Under the pieces are notes generated by a model. It did no database searches. It was not told the DNA's origin and saw only the letters and a list, made by a program, of their open reading frames with translations. Positions 32,080-40,998 of a stretch of DNA of 64,000 bases are shown piece by piece; position 1 is the first letter of the stretch, and each line of letters begins with the position of its first letter. The stretch spans positions 5,288,834-5,352,833 of the forward strand of contig NZ_CP042436.1 of NCBI RefSeq assembly GCF_007971025.1. The letters run 5' to 3'. Both the position numbers and the translations under genes were made by a program. Source of the DNA: Mucilaginibacter ginsenosidivorans (lineage in GTDB: Bacteria; Bacteroidota; Bacteroidia; Sphingobacteriales; Sphingobacteriaceae).

Positions 32080-32802
32080 TTAAACGAGGTAAAAGAAGGT
32101 AAACACGAATACCCAAACAAGGTCTACAAAGTGCCAGTAAAGGCCGATCTTTTCAACCATCAAATAGCTGCCGCGTTTTTCGTAAGTACCTTTAAGTACG
32201 TTAATAGTAATAATGATATTGATAACCACCCCGCTGAATACGTGGAAACCGTGGAAACCAGTTATCGTAAAGAATAAGTTAGCAAACTGGTGGCCATAGG
32301 TTGTCATGGTCACATCCGAGGCTTTATCGTGGAAAAGCGTTTTTAGCTCCTCCAGATTGGGAATATGCCCCCACCAGAAGCCTTCGTTATGCAAGTGTGT
32401 CCATTCCAGCGCCTGGCAACCCAGGAACATTAACCCGCCGATGATGGTGCCTATCATCCACCAAACCACTTCCTTCTTTGCCCCGCGGTGACCGGCTTCA
32501 ACAGCCAATACCATAGTAACCGAGCTCATGATGAGGATGAAGGTCATTAAACCAACAAACACAAGCGGCGCACCGTGTTCGATCATACCGGGTACCGACT
32601 GGAACACCAGGTCTGGTGCGGGCCATGCAGCCGAACTAAAGCGCAAAGCGCCGTAAGAAATTAACAAAGACGAGAAGGTAAACGCGTCCGAAAGAAGAAA
32701 AAACCACATCATCATTTTTCCGTACTCGACAGAAAAAGGCGATCTGCCCCCCGCCCAGGGTGTTGTTTTAACTTCGTCGATTTGTGATACTGTTGTACTC
32801 AT
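32080..32802 (-). CDS. coxC: Cytochrome c oxidase subunit III, larger copy
   Basis: A 240-residue protein with about five to seven transmembrane helices. Family elements include KMMMWFFLLSDAFTFSSLLI near the N-terminus, the conserved glutamate helix LGCQALEWTHLHNEGF, ITGFHGFHVFSGVVINIIIT with the conserved histidines, and YWHFVDLVWVFVFTFFYLV at the C-terminus. This is subunit III of the heme-copper oxidase, which stabilises proton uptake at the D channel. The gene 23 bases upstream encodes a second, shorter subunit III. Two adjacent copies are usual in related Bacteroidota clusters; one may belong to the ctaE type. Confidence 0.88.
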   Translation of the reverse strand: MSTTVSQIDEVKTTPWAGGRSPFSVEYGKMMMWFFLLSDAFTFSSLLISYGALRFSSAAWPAPDLVFQSVPGMIEHGAPLVFVGLMTFILIMSSVTMVLAVEAGHRGAKKEVVWWMIGTIIGGLMFLGCQALEWTHLHNEGFWWGHIPNLEELKTLFHDKASDVTMTTYGHQFANLFFTITGFHGFHVFSGVVINIIITINVLKGTYEKRGSYLMVEKIGLYWHFVDLVWVFVFTFFYLV

Positions 32803-32824
32803 TTGTACTTGTGTGTTGGTATTA

Positions 32825-33406
32825 TTAATTCTGGTTCAAAAGTAAAAAAACATATAAATAAATCCATATAATATCGATAAAATGCCAAAATATTGAGGCC
32901 AGATCCATACGGAATAAATTTATCGATTGTGGCTTGTTGCCGCTCGAGCCTAAAATTGCAGCTACCAGGAAGCCCAGGCCCGCTATGATGTGCACCAGGT
33001 GCGTGCCGGTTAATACATAAATGAACGATCGCGTTGCGTTAGGGTTCACAAAATATATCCCCATTTTATAGGTTAGTATGTACCAGCCATATACCTGGAG
33101 GATAAAGAAAGTGATGCCCAGGGCCATGGTCATCCAGATAAAAAGGCGTTGCCTGGCCGGCTGTGAATGCTTTGCCGCGCGCGATGCCAGTATCAGCGTA
33201 ATGCTGCTTGTGGCAATTACAATGGTGCTGTATATAAATACATGCGGCATTTGTACGTTTAAAGCATGCCCGTTCCCACCGGCATAAACAATGAAGCCGC
33301 TGGTAAGCGCGGCGAATATCATGAACGAAGCAAACACGAACAGCCACAGTACAAACTTTTTTGCACCCAGGTTCTGCCTGTCGTTTTCCTTTGTTAGCTG
33401 AGCCAT
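32825..33406 (-). CDS. ctaE: Cytochrome c oxidase subunit III, shorter copy
   Basis: A 193-residue protein with five transmembrane helices. FVLWLFVFASFMIFAALTSG, VYGWYILTYKMGIYFV, YVLTGTHLVHIIAGLGFLVA and ASIFWHFIDIIWIYLYVFLL are the typical subunit III elements, the last with the WHF-D-W pattern. ATG codons at 33409 and 33406 are both possible starts. It lies between ctaB and the longer subunit III in the same operon. Having both copies conserved suggests each is part of the complex, or that they are fixed as a pair, but the sequence does not decide this. Confidence 0.88.
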   Translation of the reverse strand: MAQLTKENDRQNLGAKKFVLWLFVFASFMIFAALTSGFIVYAGGNGHALNVQMPHVFIYSTIVIATSSITLILASRAAKHSQPARQRLFIWMTMALGITFFILQVYGWYILTYKMGIYFVNPNATRSFIYVLTGTHLVHIIAGLGFLVAAILGSSGNKPQSINLFRMDLASIFWHFIDIIWIYLYVFLLLNQN

Positions 33407-33410
33407 CATC

Positions 33411-34280
33411 CTATTTTCCTAAAAAATCAAACAAAAACATTAACTGTACCACCGGCAGGTAAAAAAACGATGCGAACATCACCCTTCGTGCCGATAGAAT
33501 ATCCCGCTTTATTAAAAGCAGGGTTGCCAGGTACAAAAATACTAAACCGCATACTAATGACACGCCCCCAACCCAATAACCTCCATAATGATAGAAAGTT
33601 GGCAACAAACTTACCGGCACCAATACCAGGGTAGATATAAAGGTAAAAACGGCACTCCCCACGTCGCGTTTGCCTGTGGGCAGCAGGCGAAAGCCCGCCA
33701 GTTTATAATCATCGTCCAACACCCAGGCAATGGCCCAAAAATGCGGGAACTGCCATACAAACTGTATCCCGAAAACTATAAGGGCTATCTCGTCGATAGT
33801 ACCATAACCTGCAACATAACCGATTAGCGGCGGCAAAGCGCCCGGTATGGCCCCTACAAACACCGCTATAGGCGAAATACGTTTTAACGGCGTATAAGCA
33901 AAGGCATAAAATAAAATAGAGAACACCGACAATATGCCCGTGGGCAAATTAAGGTAGCCTAAAAGATAAGTACCTGCCAAAGCCATTCCCAGCCCCAATA
34001 TCAGCGCCTGCCCGGTGGTCATATGCCCGGCAGGGATAGGACGGTCTTTGGTACGCTTCATTAATTTGTCCAGGTCCTTTTCAATGATCTCGTTAAAGCA
34101 ATTAGCCGCACCTGTAACCAGGAACCCGCCTACTACCAGCATGGCCCAGTGTTTCCAGTTGATAACATGACCGGTAGCTGCATTGGCCTTACTGCCGATA
34201 AGGAAGGTGACCGATGCCGAAAATACGACCAAAAATGTCAGCCTGAATTTGATCAGTTTTGAAAAATCCTTCCACTTCAT
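33411..34280 (-). CDS. ctaB: Protoheme IX farnesyltransferase (heme O synthase)
   Basis: A 289-residue UbiA-family enzyme that adds a farnesyl group to heme B to make heme O. FSKLIKFRLTFLVVFSASVT opens the protein. NCFNEIIEKDLDKLMKRTKD then RPIPAG is the first Mg-diphosphate motif with the family MKRTxxRP signature. The second motif is within WAIAWVLDDDYKLAGFRLLP. About eight transmembrane helices are evident. It overlaps ctaA by four bases and precedes the shorter subunit III gene by one base, so it belongs to the oxidase operon and supplies the heme A pathway. Confidence 0.93.
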   Translation of the reverse strand: MKWKDFSKLIKFRLTFLVVFSASVTFLIGSKANAATGHVINWKHWAMLVVGGFLVTGAANCFNEIIEKDLDKLMKRTKDRPIPAGHMTTGQALILGLGMALAGTYLLGYLNLPTGILSVFSILFYAFAYTPLKRISPIAVFVGAIPGALPPLIGYVAGYGTIDEIALIVFGIQFVWQFPHFWAIAWVLDDDYKLAGFRLLPTGKRDVGSAVFTFISTLVLVPVSLLPTFYHYGGYWVGGVSLVCGLVFLYLATLLLIKRDILSARRVMFASFFYLPVVQLMFLFDFLGK

Positions 34281-35335
34281 ACACTTGCCCCCGACATTCT
34301 TGCCGACCTGTACAGGTTCAGCATTAAATAAAATTGCGCGCCAAACATCAGGCTTGCTAAAAGTATATGCGCCGCCTGGGCAAACGGCGGCAATGACAGA
34401 TAAGAAAGGATAATACCCGTTACTATCTGCAACATAATGATGAGAAAGGTGAAACTCATCAGTTGCTGTTGTACCGAATGCCTGCTGAAGTGCCTGCGGA
34501 TGAGCGCATACAACATCAGGTTGGCAAATAAGACCAGAATAGCAAGATCCCTGTGCTGAACGAATATCTGCCCCACACTATTTAACCAGCCATTGCGATA
34601 AGCGCTTAAACGGGCCGAAACAGCGTCCACTCTTTCGCGCACTTCGCTGCCCATGGTAATTTGTATCACGCTTATGGCCAGGCAGGCCCAGGTAACCAAA
34701 TGTATCAAAGGTATTGTTTTGATCCTCGTTTTACCATGTACCCTGGCGGCATGGTAGGTATAAATGGCAATGGCAAGTATAGCCAGCGCCAGCAGCATGT
34801 GAACAGTAACCACCCAGGGCACCAGGTTTGTCGACACGACAATGGACCCGAGCCATCCCTGGAAACCAACCAACACCAGGTTGAACACACTCAGGATAAC
34901 GATAAGTTTACTTTTACCCCAATAGCTGAACGAGAATATGGCTGTTGCAAACAATCCGAGACCGGTTATTACGCCTACCAGCCTGTTTGCGTATTCCGTC
35001 CAGGTTTTGGCGGCGTTAAAATCTTCGGGTACCAATATGGATTTATCCTGCCTCAATCTTGTAGCCAGGTCGCCAAAGCCAAGCACATCAAGCGTTTTTG
35101 CAAAATGCTCATTCTTTTTTACCCTTTGAGCCACATATTTTTGTTTGTAATCTTTGGGTAATTGGGAAATATCGGTAGGCGGCACGATACATCCAAAACA
35201 TTTGGGCCAGTCGGGACAACCCATCCCCGACCCTGTACCACGCACAACGGCACCCGCCAGTATTACCATAAACAGAAGTATAATGGTAATACGATTGGTT
35301 TTTTGAAACCTGTTTTCCGGTGCTGTTTTGTTCAT
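34277..35335 (-). CDS. ctaA: Heme A synthase
   Basis: A 352-residue membrane protein that oxidises the C8 methyl of heme O to give heme A. Eight hydrophobic helices are present. VVRGTGSGMGCPDWPKCFGC in the first extracytoplasmic loop is diagnostic, with the conserved glycine-rich region and cysteines. WTEYANRLVGVITGLGLFAT, VVTVHMLLALAILAIAIYTY and FVQHRDLAILVLFANL carry the heme-ligand histidines, and FAQAAHILLASLMFGAQFYL the last. It is the first gene after the hairpin spacer following coxA and overlaps ctaB by four bases, so heme A synthesis is made with the oxidase. Confidence 0.92.
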   Translation of the reverse strand: MNKTAPENRFQKTNRITIILLFMVILAGAVVRGTGSGMGCPDWPKCFGCIVPPTDISQLPKDYKQKYVAQRVKKNEHFAKTLDVLGFGDLATRLRQDKSILVPEDFNAAKTWTEYANRLVGVITGLGLFATAIFSFSYWGKSKLIVILSVFNLVLVGFQGWLGSIVVSTNLVPWVVTVHMLLALAILAIAIYTYHAARVHGKTRIKTIPLIHLVTWACLAISVIQITMGSEVRERVDAVSARLSAYRNGWLNSVGQIFVQHRDLAILVLFANLMLYALIRRHFSRHSVQQQLMSFTFLIIMLQIVTGIILSYLSLPPFAQAAHILLASLMFGAQFYLMLNLYRSARMSGASV

Positions 35336-35351
35336 TTAAACGCCTAAAAAA

Positions 35352-35455
35352 TTAGGGTACCTGTTTTAAGTCCTGAGTTCTGAGTCTTGAGCCTTAAGTC
35401 AACTTTAACTTCAGACTCGGGACTTAAGACTGCATACTTAAAGCAGATACCCTAA
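35352..35455. repeat. Long fold-back repeat in the coxA-ctaA spacer
   Basis: Twenty-base arms (35352-35371 and 35436-35455) pair at 18 of 20 positions, and both mismatches can form G-U pairs. Between them lie imperfect repeats of words such as CTGAGTCTTGAG, CTTAAGTC (35393-35400) and GACTTAAG (35421-35428). It fills most of the 140-base gap between coxA and ctaA. It could attenuate or process the operon transcript. No promoter element is visible. Confidence 0.65.
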
Positions 35456-35475
35456 AAGATCAGAATAGCAATATC

Positions 35476-37365
35476 TTATTTTACCTCTTCGCCCGGCTTG
35501 TTAGCCTTTACCCACGTATTGTATTGCTCAAGCCCTGCAGGATTATCCTCAAAATCATGCGGCAGGTTTGATGTCATCGTTTCGGAGTATGGAGTAGTTT
35601 GCGGTATAAAATCTGCATCATGTCCCGGCTTGCTGTAATCGTATGGCCAGCGGTAAACGGTAGGTATTTCGCCCGGCCAGTTGCCATGGATATGCTCGAT
35701 GGGAGCAGTCCATTCCAGCGTAGTCGCATTCCATGGGTTCTGTGTTGGCCTCTTTCCAAAGAAAATAGAATGGAAGAAGTTGTACAGGAACGCTACCTGC
35801 GCCAGTGCTGCCACGATAGCTGCCCAGGTAATAAATGTATTTACTGATAACCAGTGGTTAAAAGCAGGGAACGCAGTCATGGCGTAATAACGGCGCGGTA
35901 CACCATCCAGTCCCATAAAGTGCATCGGGAAGAATACCAGGTAAGCACAAATGAACGTTATCCAAAAGTGCAGGTAACCCAGTTTCTCGTCCATCAAACG
36001 GCCGGCAAATAATTTCGGGAACCAGTGGTAAACACCGGCAAGCATACCGAAGATGGCCGCCGAACCCATCACAAGGTGGAAGTGGGCCACAACGAAATAA
36101 GTATCGTGCAGGTTGATGTCCAACGCGGAGTTACCGAGGAAGATCCCTGTTAAACCACCGGAGATGAAGAACGATACCAAACCGATAGCAAAAAGCATGG
36201 CCGGGGTAAAGCGTATATTACCCCGCCACATCGTCGCTATCCAGTTGAATGTCTTAACAGCCGAAGGTACCGCAATGATGAGCGTCGTGATCATGAACAC
36301 ACCGCCCAGGAACGGGTTCATCCCCGTCACAAACATGTGGTGGCCCCATACGATGAATGACAGGGTAGTGATACCGATCAGCGAGTAAACCATCGCATGG
36401 TAACCGAAGATAGGTTTGCGCGAGTTAACTGCTATAACTTCCGACGAAATACCCATCGCCGGCATAATTACGATATATACTTCGGGGTGACCCAGGAACC
36501 AGAACAAGTGCTGGAACAGGATAGGGCTACCACCCGAATACGGCAATAATTTTCCGTTCAATACAATGTCAGACAAATAGAAGCTTGTACCGAAGCTGCG
36601 GTCGAATATCAGCAATACCACACCTGCAACCAGTACAGGGAAGGAAAGGATACCCAGGATAGCAGTCAGGAAGAAAGCCCAAACGGTCAAAGGCATTTTC
36701 CAAAGGTCCATGCCTTTGGTACGCATGTTCAACACGGTACTTACATAGTTGATACCGCCCATCAGCGACGATGCGATGAAACATACCATGCTTATCAGCC
36801 ACAAGGTCATACCCAGTTCGGAGCCCTTCATCGCTTTTGGCAAAGCCGATAGCGGCGGATAAATGGTCCATCCCGGACCTGCAGGGCCTTTTTGGATAAA
36901 GAACGATGAAAGCATGATAACGCTGGCTAAAAAGAAGAACCAGTATGAAAGCATGTTTACGAACGGCGACGCCATATCGCGCGAACCAACCTGCAATGGT
37001 ATAAGCAAGTTACTGAAGGTACCGCTCAAACCCGCTGTTAATACAAAAAACACCATGATGGTACCGTGTATAGTAACCAGCGAAAGATAAAATTCGGGAT
37101 CTAAACGCCCGCCCGGTGCGAAACGGCCCAACAGGGTTTCCAGCAGCGGGAAAGTTTTATCAGGATAGGCAAGCTGTATCCTGAAAAGAATAGATAACAG
37201 CATAGCGATGACTGCCATAGTAATACCTGTGATCAGGAATTGCTTGGCGATCATTTTATGATCCTGGCTGAAAACGTATTTAGTTATAAAAGTGTCATGA
37301 TGATGGTGTTCGTGATCGTGATCATGAACCGATGCCCCGTGATCGTGAACTGCTAATGTTGACAT
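35476..37365 (-). CDS. coxA: Cytochrome c oxidase subunit I
   Basis: A 629-residue heme-copper oxidase core subunit with about 12-14 transmembrane helices. It starts with a His-rich cytoplasmic tail (HDHDHEHHHHDTF). Metal and heme ligands are in the expected places: TIHGTIMVFFVLTAGLSG (low-spin heme A), WFLGHPEVYIVIMPA (CuB His, the cross-linked Tyr and the A1-type Glu), VWGHHMFVTG (two CuB His) and HDTYFVVAHFHLVMG (heme a3 and heme a ligands). The GHPEVY motif points to an A1-type aa3 oxidase. It follows coxB by 15 bases in the act-cox operon and is followed by the fold-back spacer. Confidence 0.95.
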   Translation of the reverse strand: MSTLAVHDHGASVHDHDHEHHHHDTFITKYVFSQDHKMIAKQFLITGITMAVIAMLLSILFRIQLAYPDKTFPLLETLLGRFAPGGRLDPEFYLSLVTIHGTIMVFFVLTAGLSGTFSNLLIPLQVGSRDMASPFVNMLSYWFFFLASVIMLSSFFIQKGPAGPGWTIYPPLSALPKAMKGSELGMTLWLISMVCFIASSLMGGINYVSTVLNMRTKGMDLWKMPLTVWAFFLTAILGILSFPVLVAGVVLLIFDRSFGTSFYLSDIVLNGKLLPYSGGSPILFQHLFWFLGHPEVYIVIMPAMGISSEVIAVNSRKPIFGYHAMVYSLIGITTLSFIVWGHHMFVTGMNPFLGGVFMITTLIIAVPSAVKTFNWIATMWRGNIRFTPAMLFAIGLVSFFISGGLTGIFLGNSALDINLHDTYFVVAHFHLVMGSAAIFGMLAGVYHWFPKLFAGRLMDEKLGYLHFWITFICAYLVFFPMHFMGLDGVPRRYYAMTAFPAFNHWLSVNTFITWAAIVAALAQVAFLYNFFHSIFFGKRPTQNPWNATTLEWTAPIEHIHGNWPGEIPTVYRWPYDYSKPGHDADFIPQTTPYSETMTSNLPHDFEDNPAGLEQYNTWVKANKPGEEVK

Positions 37366-37380
37366 AATCGCTATACTTGA

Positions 37381-38565
37381 TTAATTATTTAATGCTACCC
37401 TTTTCCCTGTTAACTCTTTTACCTGGCTGCCGTAGGCAAGTTGCCATTCCTTTTTAAGCTGATCGTTTACGTATGGTTTCTGATGCGCGAGCCATTCCTG
37501 GTATTCGGCCTCAGTAACTACCATAACCACTTTCTGCATGTTGTAGTGACCACCACCGCAAATTTTGTTGCAATACAACAAATAATTGAAGTTAGGGTCA
37601 TCCAGCCTGTTGCGCATATCGGCAGTGGTGATGGTTGGCGTAAATTTGAAAAAGGTTGGTAAACCCGGAACCGCGTTCATCTGCACACGGAAGTGAGGCA
37701 GGTAAACGCTATGGATAACGTCTTGTGCATGAATATTAAGCCTTATGGATTTGTTTACCGGCAACACCAATGTATCGGCCTTCAGATCATCGTAGCTGTT
37801 CCTGTCTTTCGGACTAACCGCCAGCATATTGGTAGCTGTGTAATACAACTGGTAATCGGATGAGCCTAATTTACCGTCTTTACCGGGGTAACGAAGCTCC
37901 CATGCAAACTGGTGACCGGTGATCTCGATATTGATATCGCCTTTAACTTCTTTGGTGTTGGTAACCTCGCGCCAGGTGAAAAAGCCGAACACAACCAGTA
38001 TCGTTAATACGATGGCCGGGATAATGGTCCATATCTTTTCGATAGTGTTATTGTGCGGATAGTAATACCCTTTGCGCTTGTCGGAACCGCGGTATTTAAA
38101 TGCAAAGCCGAAAAGCAATACCTGGGTGATCAAAAACACCACCATGGTGATCGCCGTGGTAACCCAAAACATCATATCGATCTTGCCGCCATGTGCCGAA
38201 GCCGACTCGGGCAAAATTTGTGTACCCTGTTCAGTAAACGACCAGTAGGCGCCGTAAAGTCCAGCTACCAGGAAAACGATACAGAAAACCCCGATAATGT
38301 TGTTCCACTGGATGCCTTTTTTACCCTGCATCTTAAGGGTCAGGTCGTATATTTTTAATATTTTCCCCACAACGGCAACGATAACGCATACCAGCAGGAA
38401 AAGCAGGACATAGTATCCTACCCCCAACCACATGGCGCCTTTATCAACCGGCGCATCCGTTCCCGCTGCTGCAGTTTGCGCCATCAGGGTATTGGTGCCC
38501 AACAACGTAAACGCGGCAAAAAGCGAAAGTATTTTTTTAGAATCTATTAGTCTTCTGAATCCCAT
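37381..38565 (-). CDS. coxB: Cytochrome c oxidase subunit II
   Basis: A 394-residue subunit. The start at 38565 (MGFRRLIDSKKILSLFAAF) gives a signal peptide cleaved near LMAQT; the longer frame from 38601 adds a polar leader. Four hydrophobic helices follow, two more than the usual subunit II, then the CuA cupredoxin domain: GHQFAWELRYPGKDGKLGS, QDVIHSVYLPHFRVQMNAV, and YCNKICGGGHYNMQKVV with the Cys-x3-Cys, His and Met ligands. No CXXCH is present, so electrons must come from the Act complex cytochromes. It lies between actF and coxA. The extra N-terminal helices are unusual. Confidence 0.92.
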   Translation of the reverse strand: MGFRRLIDSKKILSLFAAFTLLGTNTLMAQTAAAGTDAPVDKGAMWLGVGYYVLLFLLVCVIVAVVGKILKIYDLTLKMQGKKGIQWNNIIGVFCIVFLVAGLYGAYWSFTEQGTQILPESASAHGGKIDMMFWVTTAITMVVFLITQVLLFGFAFKYRGSDKRKGYYYPHNNTIEKIWTIIPAIVLTILVVFGFFTWREVTNTKEVKGDINIEITGHQFAWELRYPGKDGKLGSSDYQLYYTATNMLAVSPKDRNSYDDLKADTLVLPVNKSIRLNIHAQDVIHSVYLPHFRVQMNAVPGLPTFFKFTPTITTADMRNRLDDPNFNYLLYCNKICGGGHYNMQKVVMVVTEAEYQEWLAHQKPYVNDQLKKEWQLAYGSQVKELTGKRVALNN

Positions 38566-38613
38566 TTTAATATCTGTTTGGTATTCTGTATCAGGTTGCA
38601 AATTTAGTAATTA

Positions 38614-39882
38614 TTAAATGTGATGATGTAAGCTCTCTTCCAGGAACGGGTGGTTCTTTGGTATAAGCGATTTGAATCTGCTCAGCGTGCTCAGCAACAG
38701 GTATGTGAACAAACCTGCAAATCCTATAAACACGCCAGGTTCAACCCAACTGATAACTCCCCAGTACCAGTGCTCGTGCGGAGCTATGGTGCCCGGAGCG
38801 ATCATCTGGAAGTAATCCAGCCAGTGGCCGCACAGCAATATGATGCACATTACTTTTAAAGTACCCACATAGCGTTTCGAATCGCGCGACATTAATACAA
38901 GTAATGGCGCACCAAAGTTGATAACGATATTCAGCCAGAACCAAACTTTAAAATCAGGTTCCCATCTTCTGTAGAAATAAGCTGCTTCTTCGGGAATATT
39001 TGCATACCATGTAAGCAGGAATTGCGCAAACCACAGGTAGGTCCAGAAAACCGAGAAGGCGAACATAAATAAACCCATATTGTGCAAATGGTTTTCGGTA
39101 ACCCATGGCAGGTATCCGGCCTTTCTCAGGTAAATGATAACCAGTGTCATCGCCGACAGGCCGCTTACCCATAGGGCAGCCAGGTTATACCAGCCGAACA
39201 TGGTAGAGAACCAGCGTGCCTCGAGCGACATAATGCTGTCGAAGGCAAATACCGGAACTGTGAAACCGAACAAAACCAGGAACACCGCCGAAGCAACAAA
39301 GCTTTTGTTATAAAACTTCATGCCGCCCAGTTCATCCTCGCTCATCGAATATTTCTGAAGCAGCCATCCGAACAGGCTGTAAATAGCCAGGAAGCCTATG
39401 ATACGGGCCAAAAAGAACCCGACATTTAAATATCCCGATTTACCAGCGATAACCGCGTCATATATCCCGCTGCCCTTAACGGTAAGATCCTTTGAGGCCC
39501 AGCGCGCATACAGGTATGGTTCTACGTGCTCCTTCCCGTCAACATTAACCGTGTGGGTCATGGATAAACCGGCCACTACGATAATGATCAGTATAACTGC
39601 TGCTATCGGCAATACACGACCAAAGGCCTGCGGTATGCGTAAAATAGATGCCGACCAGCCTGCCTGCGCTGCGTACTGAATAGCGCAGAACATTACCCCT
39701 GCGGTACATACGCAGGTAAAGTAATAACCCATCAGCAGCAGGTTAGAAAAAGTACGCTGCTGGTGCCCGGTTAAAAACCCTGCCAAAATGGTTACAACAC
39801 CAATAACAATAGCGATCAAGCTCCAGGTTTTTACTTTGCCTGTAAATTGATATTGCTCGTCAAAACTATTATGAGTCTTCAT
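38614..39882 (-). CDS. actF: Alternative complex III subunit ActF
   Basis: A 422-residue integral membrane subunit of quinol:cytochrome c oxidoreductase with about ten transmembrane helices (VWSLIAIVIGVVTILAGFL-like first segment, then AVILIIIVVAGLSMTHTVNV). The family elements MLRWARWASK-like in YLYARWASKDLTVKG, SIMSLEARWFSTMFGWYNLA and FWTYLWFAQFLLTWYANIPE are recognisable. ActF and ActC are the paralogous membrane modules thought to bind quinol and take part in proton movement. It lies 48 bases before coxB and ten bases after actE, so the act and cox genes form one transcription unit. Confidence 0.9.
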   Translation of the reverse strand: MKTHNSFDEQYQFTGKVKTWSLIAIVIGVVTILAGFLTGHQQRTFSNLLLMGYYFTCVCTAGVMFCAIQYAAQAGWSASILRIPQAFGRVLPIAAVILIIIVVAGLSMTHTVNVDGKEHVEPYLYARWASKDLTVKGSGIYDAVIAGKSGYLNVGFFLARIIGFLAIYSLFGWLLQKYSMSEDELGGMKFYNKSFVASAVFLVLFGFTVPVFAFDSIMSLEARWFSTMFGWYNLAALWVSGLSAMTLVIIYLRKAGYLPWVTENHLHNMGLFMFAFSVFWTYLWFAQFLLTWYANIPEEAAYFYRRWEPDFKVWFWLNIVINFGAPLLVLMSRDSKRYVGTLKVMCIILLCGHWLDYFQMIAPGTIAPHEHWYWGVISWVEPGVFIGFAGLFTYLLLSTLSRFKSLIPKNHPFLEESLHHHI

Positions 39883-39891
39883 TTAATAATA

Positions 39892-40467
39892 TTATTGTTT
39901 TTGTAAATGGTGCACATACATAATTACTTTCCAGCGCTCCTCCGGTGCAAGCTGCGAAGCGTATGAACCCATTGCATTTACTCCATAAGTTATGGTATGA
40001 TATATTTTGCCGTCGGTCAGATCTTTCATGTTACCGCCGCGCGACGATACCCCGCTCGAGTAAGATGGAGGCGCCGGATATCCGTGCTGCACTACCAAAC
40101 CATCGCCCTGTCCGTTCATACCGTGGCATGGCGAGCAGAAGTGCTCGAAAAGCACTTTTCCGTCGGCCATATTAGCCTCAGTTTGCGGCAGCGGGCTCGT
40201 AACTTCGGTGCCTGCTTTTTCATACCCGTCTTTTGTATTTGGATAGTCGAACGTTACAAAGCCGATAGGAATAGTTCCTGCAGGCGGAGTTTGTGCCGTC
40301 TTTCCGTCTTTAAAGTTAGGGTTGGCCTGATCGGGGTCATACGCAATATGCTCATACATATTGGGGGCGTATTCCCAACCCGTGCTCCTTTTATCCTTGC
40401 ACGAGGTAATTACAACCGTGGCCGCTATAGCCACCGATGCGATCCCCAATACTTTTATTTTATTCAT
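39892..40467 (-). CDS. actE: Alternative complex III monoheme cytochrome c ActE
   Basis: A 191-residue lipoprotein-like c-type cytochrome. MNKIKVLGIASVAIAATVV opens a signal with lipobox ITSC, so it is probably anchored by lipid. A second ATG three codons upstream is possible. The single heme site is CSPCHG in LFEHFCSPCHGMNGQGDG, with a likely axial Met in YGVNAMGSYASQL. It accepts electrons from ActA hemes and passes them to the CuA site of subunit II. It overlaps the actD stop by a few bases and is ten bases before actF. Confidence 0.9.
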   Translation of the reverse strand: MNKIKVLGIASVAIAATVVITSCKDKRSTGWEYAPNMYEHIAYDPDQANPNFKDGKTAQTPPAGTIPIGFVTFDYPNTKDGYEKAGTEVTSPLPQTEANMADGKVLFEHFCSPCHGMNGQGDGLVVQHGYPAPPSYSSGVSSRGGNMKDLTDGKIYHTITYGVNAMGSYASQLAPEERWKVIMYVHHLQKQ

Positions 40468-40996
40468 AGCTAACATATTTTCTGTCGTTATGCTTTATTT
40501 CAACCGCCCCGGCTTCCTTTAATATATTCGTAATGTCTTCGTGCGGGATATTCCCTTTCGCATCAATAGCGATCACAAAACGGTCGTCTGTTGCCCTCAA
40601 CTCCATAACCCTTGGCGCCCGGCCGGGGAAAAGGTGTGTGGCGAAGAAGAAGGTGATCGTCATACCAAACGCCGTGAACAATACTGTCCATTCGAAAGTG
40701 GCAGGGATAAAGTTTGGAACTGCAAATGCCGGTTTACCACCGATATTCATCGGCCAGTCGTGCACCAGGGTATAATAAATGATGCTGAAAATGGTTGTAC
40801 CGCCCAGGCAGCCGAACATGAATGCCGCGTAACCCAAACGCGATGATTTGATACCCAGTTTATCGTCAATACCGTGGATAGGCATTGGGGTATACACATC
40901 ATAAATAGGGACGCTGTTCTTCTGCAATTTATCGATCCCGTGCATCATCACATCCGGATCGTCAAAAAGGCCTAATATAAATTTAGTGCTGCTCAT
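40460..40996 (-). CDS. actD: Alternative complex III subunit ActD (DUF3341)
   Basis: A 178-residue membrane subunit with two transmembrane helices (YAAFMFGCLGGTTIFSIIYY and FEWTVLFTAFGMTITFFFAT) after a soluble N-terminal domain, KFILGLFDDPDVMMHGIDKL. The C-terminal part (RATDDRFVIAIDAKGNI, EAGAVEIKHNDRKYVSYE) is typical of DUF3341/ActD. It helps hold ActC and ActF together. It lies two bases after actC and its stop overlaps the actE start region. Confidence 0.9.
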   Translation of the reverse strand: MSSTKFILGLFDDPDVMMHGIDKLQKNSVPIYDVYTPMPIHGIDDKLGIKSSRLGYAAFMFGCLGGTTIFSIIYYTLVHDWPMNIGGKPAFAVPNFIPATFEWTVLFTAFGMTITFFFATHLFPGRAPRVMELRATDDRFVIAIDAKGNIPHEDITNILKEAGAVEIKHNDRKYVSYE

Positions 40997-40998
40997 TA

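Noticed and set aside
32080..33406. One of the two subunit III genes being a decayed duplicate
   Set aside because: Both are full-length for their types with conserved histidine and glutamate helices, and adjacent pairs are usual in related oxidase clusters.
35340..35460. CRISPR array or mobile element in the coxA-ctaA spacer
   Set aside because: The repeated words are short, imperfect and unevenly spaced, with no unique spacers and no transposase; a fold-back repeat explains them better.
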